In this document: positions 59,510 through 64,000 of the stretch, piece by piece
Position numbering within the stretch: the stretch's first letter is position 1
Layout of the letters: each line of letters begins with the position of its first letter
From: UMGS1387 sp045540015
GTDB lineage: Bacteria > Bacillota > Clostridia > Oscillospirales > CAG-382
Assembly (NCBI GenBank): GCA_045540015.1
Contig: JAZQGP010000014.1
Span: 1-64,000 of the forward strand
DNA length: 64,000 nucleotides
Direction: 5' to 3'
Notes under the pieces: model-generated
The model's database searches: none
What the model was told of the DNA's origin: nothing
Seen by the model: the letters and a program-made list of their open reading frames with translations, nothing else
Program-made: the position numbers and the translations under genes

Positions 59510-60712
59510 ATGGATGTAAATCAAGAGCAAATTCAGGCTATTGTTCAGCAGATTTTAGCAGGTATGAACCAAGACTCACCTGCACCCAAGGCAAGCTTTA
59601 GCGGCGATATCCCCAAGACGAGCCGTGCGGCTATGCTCACAAAGCTCGAAAACTACGAAATCAAAGAGTTCCCTATTCCGGAGCTTGGCGATGATGACAT
59701 TTTAGTTAAAGTTGAGGGCTGCGGCATCTGCGGAACTGATGCTCACGAATTTAAACGCGACCCGTTTGGACTTATTCCGCTTGTACTCGGACACGAAGGA
59801 ACAGGCGAAATAGTAAAAATGGGCAAAAATGTAACCAAAGACAGTGCAGGAAAGCCCCTTGCCGTAGGCGACAAGGTTGTAACCTGTATGATCTTTAAAG
59901 ACAACCCCGATATTACCATGTTTGACTTAAACAAGCAAAATGTCGGCGGTGCAGATGTATACGGACTTCTCCCCGATGACGATGTTCACTTAAACGGCTG
60001 GTTTGCCGACTACCTCGTTATAAGAGGCGGCTCTACCGTATTTAATGTAAGTGATTTAAGTCTCGACATGAGAATCTTAATTGAGCCATCGGCAGTATTG
60101 ATTCACGCTGTGGAAAGAGCCAAAACAACAGGAATACTAAGATTCAATTCCCGTGTTGCGGTTCAGGGCTGCGGACCTATCGGTCTTATATGTATAGCTG
60201 TCCTTAGAACTATGGGTATTGAAAACATAGTTGCAATAGACGGTCAGGCTAAAAGACTTGAATTTGCAAAGGAGCTTGGTGCTACTGCAACTGTTAACTT
60301 TACTGAGTTCAAAGGTCAGGAGGCACTTGCAGAAGGTGTTAAAGAAGCACTCGGAGGCTATCTTGCAGACTTTGCGTTCCAGTGTACAGGCTCACCTGTT
60401 GCTCACAGCAACATCTACAAGTTCATACGCAACGGCGGCGGACTTTGCGAGCTTGGATTCTTTATCAACGGCGGCGATGCTACCATCAATCCGCACTTTG
60501 ATATATGTGCTAAGGAAATCACAACAGTAGGCTCATGGGTATACACCTTAAGAGACTACGCAACAACATTTGATTTCTTAAAGCGTGCTAAGGGAATCGG
60601 ACTTCCGCTTGAGAAGCTCATAACACACAAATTCCCACTTTCACAAATCAACGAAGCCCACAGAACCAACCTTGAGATGAAGGGGCTTAAAATAGCTATT
60701 ATTAATGAATAA
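59510..60712 (+). CDS. Zinc-dependent alcohol dehydrogenase with encapsulation peptide
   Basis: The 400-residue medium-chain dehydrogenase should reduce propionaldehyde to propanol (or lactaldehyde to propanediol) and recycle NAD in the compartment. Catalytic zinc residues are in GCGICGTDAHEF and LGHEGTGEI, and the cofactor loop is VAVQGCGPIGLICIAV followed by an Asp that favours NAD. Residues 1-20 (MDVNQEQIQAIVQQILAGMN) form an amphipathic helix typical of encapsulation. I start at 59510 because AAGGAGA lies six bases upstream, although the frame is open far upstream. Confidence 0.9.
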   Translation: MDVNQEQIQAIVQQILAGMNQDSPAPKASFSGDIPKTSRAAMLTKLENYEIKEFPIPELGDDDILVKVEGCGICGTDAHEFKRDPFGLIPLVLGHEGTGEIVKMGKNVTKDSAGKPLAVGDKVVTCMIFKDNPDITMFDLNKQNVGGADVYGLLPDDDVHLNGWFADYLVIRGGSTVFNVSDLSLDMRILIEPSAVLIHAVERAKTTGILRFNSRVAVQGCGPIGLICIAVLRTMGIENIVAIDGQAKRLEFAKELGATATVNFTEFKGQEALAEGVKEALGGYLADFAFQCTGSPVAHSNIYKFIRNGGGLCELGFFINGGDATINPHFDICAKEITTVGSWVYTLRDYATTFDFLKRAKGIGLPLEKLITHKFPLSQINEAHRTNLEMKGLKIAIINE

Positions 60713-60731
60713 ATTTTAGGAGGATATAACA

Positions 60732-61007
60732 ATGGCAAAAGAAGCATTAGGAATGATTGAAACTAGAGGTTTAACAGCAGCAGTTGAGGCAGCAGACGCA
60801 ATGGTTAAGGCAGCAGAGGTATCTCTCGTAGGTACTGAAAAAATCGGTTCCGGTCTTGTAACCGTAATGGTTAGAGGCGATGTAGGAGCTGTTAAGGCTG
60901 CAACAGAAGCAGGTGCTGCAACAGCATCAAGACTTGGAGAACTCATCGCAGTTCATGTAATTCCCAGACCCCATGACGATGTAGAAAAGATTCTCCCCAA
61001 ATTCTAA
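60732..61007 (+). CDS. BMC-A shell hexamer protein
   Basis: The 91-residue single BMC domain is of PduA/EutM type, with ALGMIETRGLTAAVEAADAM, the pore-lining strand IGSGLVTVMVRGDVGAV and VHVIPRPHDDVEKIL. TAGGAGG precedes the start. It is closely related to the next gene, indicating duplication. Confidence 0.96.
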   Translation: MAKEALGMIETRGLTAAVEAADAMVKAAEVSLVGTEKIGSGLVTVMVRGDVGAVKAATEAGAATASRLGELIAVHVIPRPHDDVEKILPKF

Positions 61008-61025
61008 TTAAAGGCGGAATACAAA

Positions 61026-61379
61026 ATGGCTACATCAAAAACCACGAAAAAAACCACTAAGACAGCAGAAGTTGTCAATACCGTTAAGGAGGAAAAGAAA
61101 ATGTCATTAGAAGCATTAGGTATTATTGAAACAAGAGGTTTAGTTGCTGCAATCGAAGCTGCAGACGCTATGCTCAAGGCTGCAAATGTTCAGCTCGTAG
61201 GCACAGAAAAGATCGGTTCCGGTCTTGTGAGCGTTATGGTAAGAGGCGATGTAGGTGCTGTTAAATCTGCAGTAGAAGCAGGTCAGTCAAATGCATCAAG
61301 ACTTGGCGAAATCATCGCAACTCATGTAATCCCCAGACCTCACGGAGATGTTGAAAAGATTATTCCTACACTTAAATAA
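61026..61379 (+). CDS. BMC-A shell protein with a Lys/Thr-rich N-terminal extension and an internal start
   Basis: The 117-residue reading frame has the same BMC-A domain as the previous gene, but begins with a 25-residue basic extension (MATSKTTKKTTKTAEVVN then VKEEKK). Within the extension, AAGGAGG lies before a second ATG at 61101 (MSLEALGIIETRG), giving a standard 92-residue protein. The upstream ATG has only AAAGGCGG. Either both forms are made, or the short form is the real product. The strong internal site makes the short form likely to be abundant. Confidence 0.93.
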   Translation: MATSKTTKKTTKTAEVVNTVKEEKKMSLEALGIIETRGLVAAIEAADAMLKAANVQLVGTEKIGSGLVSVMVRGDVGAVKSAVEAGQSNASRLGEIIATHVIPRPHGDVEKIIPTLK

Positions 61380-61417
61380 TCCCACCCCCTACATTAATCT
61401 TAATACGAGGTGATATT

Positions 61418-61681
61418 GTGATTATCGGTAAAGTAGTAGGAAGCGTCGTATCAACAAGAAAAAATGAAAATCTGGTCGGAAGTAAATTTATGGTGATTGA
61501 GCCTTGCAAAGGCATGGCTCAGTCACGATTTGTAGCTGTGGACAATGTTGGTGCAGGTATTGGCGAAATTGTTCTCGTAGCTACCGGAAGTGCCGCAAGA
61601 ATCGGCTGCAACATGGAGAACTCTCCTATCGACGCCGCAATAGTCGGCATTGTGGATTCCGGCACAGAATTGGAGTTTTGA
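61418..61681 (+). CDS. BMC-P vertex pentamer protein (EutN/PduN/CcmL)
   Basis: The 87-residue protein has the EutN/CcmL pattern: MIIGKVVGSVVSTRKNENLVG, VAVDNVGAGIGEIVLVATGS and PIDAAIVGIVD. It forms the pentamers that cap shell vertices. The start is GTG with CGAGGTGA upstream. Confidence 0.96.
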   Translation: MIIGKVVGSVVSTRKNENLVGSKFMVIEPCKGMAQSRFVAVDNVGAGIGEIVLVATGSAARIGCNMENSPIDAAIVGIVDSGTELEF

Positions 61682-61687
61682 TTTTAA

Positions 61688-63016
61688 ATGGATATAGCTA
61701 TCTTAAAAGACATCATACAAAATGCAGGTATTGCCGGTGCCGGTGGTGCCGGCTTCCCAGCATATGCAAAACTTAATACAAACGCAGAAGTTGTTATATT
61801 AAACTGTGCAGAATGCGAACCTCTTATCAAGGTTCACCGCCAGCTCCTTGCAAACTACTCCGAAGAGATAATAAGCACCATGTCTTTAATAGCAAAGACT
61901 CTCGGTGCCAGAGAGTTTGTCGTAGGCATAAAGGAAGAATACGAGGAAGCATTAACCGCAGTTAGGTCTGAAATCAAGGACATTAAAAACGGAAGAATAC
62001 ATCTGTTAAAGGAAGTGTATCCCTCGGGCGACGAAGTGATTCTTACCTATGATGTTACAGAAAAAATCGTTCCACCAGGTGCGATTCCGATTGATGTAGG
62101 CGTTATCGTATACAATGTTGAGACTGTTTTAAACATCTATAACGCCGTTAAACTAAACAAAAATGTAACACATAAGTATGTAACCGTAGCAGGCGAAGTT
62201 AAGAGTCCTAAAACTTTCAAGGTTCCCATAGGAACTAAGTTTTCGCAGCTTATAGAAATGTGCGGGGGGAAAACAGCCCAAAGCACTGCCCTTATTCAAG
62301 GCGGTCCAATGACCGGCAGAAATGCGTGCGAAAACGATACTGTTACCAAAACAACAAACGCTCTACTGGTACTGCCCAAGGAGCATTACCTTATAAGCAA
62401 ACGAAATCAGAAAATAACAATGAGTGTAAAAAGAGCACTAAGTGCTTGCTGCCAGTGCAAAACCTGTACTGAAATGTGCCCCAGAAATCTCTTGGGGCAC
62501 CCCATTAATCCGAGTGACTTTATGAGGTCGCTCACTTCCAATGTAGCACATACAGATACACTTTTAAATACGCAATACTGCTCACAGTGCGGACTGTGCG
62601 AGATGTATGCGTGTCCGCAAGGCTTAAGCCCTGCCACACTCATTGGCATATATAAATCCAAGCTTAAGAAAAACGGCATTAAACCCGAAAAGCTTAAAGC
62701 ACCCCAAAGTTCTAAAGAAGAAAGAAATTACAGACAAATCCCAATGTCAAGATTAATACGCAGATTGGATATATTAAAGTACAATGTACCCGCTCCCCTC
62801 TGCGATAACAGCATAGAGACAAAAAGAGTAAAGATTTCTCTGTCACAGTCAATTGGTGCTCCCGCTGTACCTTGTGTTAAAGTAAACGACACGGTTGCCG
62901 TAGGAGACAAAATTGCCGATGCAAAAGAAAACTCCCTGTCTCTGCCACTGCACAGCTCTATAAACGGAACTGTAACCGATATCACAGACAAATACATAAC
63001 GATATCGGCAAAATAA
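61688..63016 (+). CDS. PduS/RnfC-like iron-sulfur flavoprotein
   Basis: The 442-residue protein has the nucleotide/FMN-binding AGAGGAGFPAYAKL at the N-terminus, an SLBB domain around VAGEVKSPKTFKVPIG, and two 4Fe-4S motifs (CCQCKTCTEMCP from residue 254; CSQCGLCEMYACP from residue 298). PduS homologues move electrons between NADH and partners. In a B12-free compartment this one cannot serve cobalamin reduction, so redox exchange across the shell, perhaps through the PduT-like protein that follows, is a reasonable inference. It starts seven bases after the pentamer gene. Confidence 0.92.
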   Translation: MDIAILKDIIQNAGIAGAGGAGFPAYAKLNTNAEVVILNCAECEPLIKVHRQLLANYSEEIISTMSLIAKTLGAREFVVGIKEEYEEALTAVRSEIKDIKNGRIHLLKEVYPSGDEVILTYDVTEKIVPPGAIPIDVGVIVYNVETVLNIYNAVKLNKNVTHKYVTVAGEVKSPKTFKVPIGTKFSQLIEMCGGKTAQSTALIQGGPMTGRNACENDTVTKTTNALLVLPKEHYLISKRNQKITMSVKRALSACCQCKTCTEMCPRNLLGHPINPSDFMRSLTSNVAHTDTLLNTQYCSQCGLCEMYACPQGLSPATLIGIYKSKLKKNGIKPEKLKAPQSSKEERNYRQIPMSRLIRRLDILKYNVPAPLCDNSIETKRVKISLSQSIGAPAVPCVKVNDTVAVGDKIADAKENSLSLPLHSSINGTVTDITDKYITISAK

Positions 63017-63038
63017 GCATTTGAAAGGAAAGACTTCC

Positions 63039-63587
63039 ATGGCAAAAGCATTAGGAATGGTTGAATACTTTAATGTAACTACCGGTGTACAAGCCGCCGA
63101 CATAATGGCAAAAACTGCCGATGTGGAAATAATCGAAGCAATGACGGTGTGCCCCGGCAAATACATAGTTATAATATCGGGCGAGCTAAGTGCCGTTAAA
63201 GCCTCGGTAGAAGCCTCCAAAGAGAGATTCCCCCAAAAGCTTGTAGACAGCTTTGTGCTCGGAAATCCTCACGAGGACATATTCCCCGCTATATACGCAT
63301 CTACCGACCCAGGCGAGGTATCTGCACTTGGTGTTTTGGAAACCTTCTCGGTGGCATCTGCGATAGTTGCGGCAGACATCGCCGCCAAGACGGCAATAGT
63401 TAAGCTCATAGAGCTCCGCCTTGCCAAGGGTATGAGTGGAAAGTCGTATCTTTTCCTTACAGGTGAGGTAGCGGCTGTAACTGCCGCTATCGAAAAAGCA
63501 AGAGAAAGCATCAAGGACGAGGGTATGTACTTAGACAGTGCCGTTATACCCCGCCCTGATAAGAATCTTTGGAAATCAATACTTTAA
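63039..63587 (+). CDS. PduT-like tandem-BMC shell protein
   Basis: The 182-residue product has two BMC domains (about residues 3-90 and 95-180; the second starts ALGVLETFSVASAIVAADIA), giving a pseudohexameric trimer. Cys38 in MTVCPGKYIVI matches the cysteine that binds a 4Fe-4S cluster at the PduT pore, so electron transfer through the shell to the neighbouring PduS-like protein is likely. GAAAGGAAAG supports the ATG at 63039. Confidence 0.93.
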   Translation: MAKALGMVEYFNVTTGVQAADIMAKTADVEIIEAMTVCPGKYIVIISGELSAVKASVEASKERFPQKLVDSFVLGNPHEDIFPAIYASTDPGEVSALGVLETFSVASAIVAADIAAKTAIVKLIELRLAKGMSGKSYLFLTGEVAAVTAAIEKARESIKDEGMYLDSAVIPRPDKNLWKSIL

Positions 63588-63613
63588 AATACACGACGAA
63601 AGGCCTTGATAAA

Positions 63614-64000
63614 ATGGATAACGAAAAGTATATCAGCGAAATAGTTGCAAATGTAATTAAATCAATAAACACAGGCTCCGAGATAAAAAAGGCAAACACA
63701 TCGCACAAAAAGGGCGTGTTCACCTCAATGTCCGAAGCTCTTGATGCTGTAAATAAAGCATATAACGAGCTTAAGAAATACTCAGTTGCACAAAGAGAAG
63801 AAATGATTAAAAACATAAGACGACTTACTTTGGAAGAAGCTGAAGCAATGGCTGTACTCGGCGTCAAAGAAACCGGCATGGGCAATGTTAATGACAAAAT
63901 AATCAAGCATCAGCTTGTTGCCAAAAAAACTCCCGGTACAGAGGACCTTAAGCCGTCTGTAATGACCGGCGACGACGGAATGACCCTTATAGAAATGGCA
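63614..64000 (+). CDS. CoA-acylating propionaldehyde dehydrogenase (PduP/EutE type), 5' part
   Basis: The first 129 codons are present and the gene continues beyond the window. The product begins MDNEKYISEIVANVIKSI, an encapsulation-type helix. After a linker comes the aldehyde dehydrogenase N-terminus with VFTSMSEALDAVNKAYNEL and VKETGMGNVNDKIIKH, as in PduP/EutE. It would oxidise propionaldehyde to propionyl-CoA and make NADH. The catalytic cysteine lies outside the window. GAAAGG is the only ribosome binding site seen. Confidence 0.9.
   Translation, partial: MDNEKYISEIVANVIKSINTGSEIKKANTSHKKGVFTSMSEALDAVNKAYNELKKYSVAQREEMIKNIRRLTLEEAEAMAVLGVKETGMGNVNDKIIKHQLVAKKTPGTEDLKPSVMTGDDGMTLIEMA

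Overview
The window looks like a chromosomal segment of an anaerobic, endospore-forming member of the class Clostridia, probably an uncultured gut lineage. The evidence is Spo0A, SpoIIR, an SLH-domain surface protein, an L10 leader, strong AGGAGG-type ribosome binding sites and a moderate to low G+C content. I could not assign a genus. I saw no rRNA, tRNA, insertion sequence or CRISPR array.

Layout. 1-6.6 kb: mscL, hpt and tsaB (minus), a DUF6291-like gene, an ACT/UPF0210 pair, then a divergent pair made of a 52-codon SLOG remnant and a ribbon-helix-helix regulator. 6.6-12.2 kb (all minus): mnmM, a PAS sensor with no output domain, spo0A and a class B penicillin-binding protein. 12.5-21.8 kb: a 3090-residue secreted SLH protein. 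21.9-25.1 kb (minus): dnaX, truA, ecfT. 25.4-28.8 kb: an LRR lipoprotein, a ribokinase-family kinase, pyrH, frr. 29.4-36.8 kb: cdsA, ispE, spoIIR, tmcAL, a WYL regulator, a SAP/nuclease-like gene, and the L10 leader with rplJ and rplL. 37.4-42.9 kb: soj/parA, a DUF3048 lipoprotein, argS, a yebC-family gene, radC. 42.9-48.8 kb (minus): a GH95 alpha-L-fucosidase, aspS, hisS and an XRE gene. 49.1-53.3 kb: a MoaB-like protein, an orphan response regulator, a GH38 alpha-mannosidase.

53.5 kb to the window end is a bacterial microcompartment (BMC) locus of the glycyl-radical 1,2-propanediol dehydratase type (GRM5-like). In order it holds the dehydratase, its activase, an EutS/PduU shell protein, an EutP/PduV GTPase, a class II (fuculose-phosphate) aldolase, a GlcG/PduO-C protein, an unknown ORF, an alcohol dehydrogenase, two BMC-A hexamers, a BMC-P pentamer, a PduS/RnfC protein, a PduT-like tandem BMC protein and the start of a CoA-acylating aldehyde dehydrogenase. 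Fucose released by the cytoplasmic fucosidase could be isomerised and phosphorylated elsewhere, then cleaved by the aldolase to lactaldehyde. Lactaldehyde would be reduced to 1,2-propanediol, dehydrated to propionaldehyde, and disproportionated to propanol and propionyl-CoA inside the shell.

Two things overlie the ordinary gene content. First, the intergenic regions carry two families of hairpin-rich repeats: a short two-hairpin unit found mostly just after stop codons, and a longer element of about 450 bp whose stems differ between copies but still pair. Two long copies lie in inverted orientation around 29.3-36.9 kb. Second, several genes appear without the neighbours they usually have (ecfT without ecfA, frr and cdsA without uppS, soj without parB, rplJL without rplKA or rpoB), which suggests a rearranged genome.
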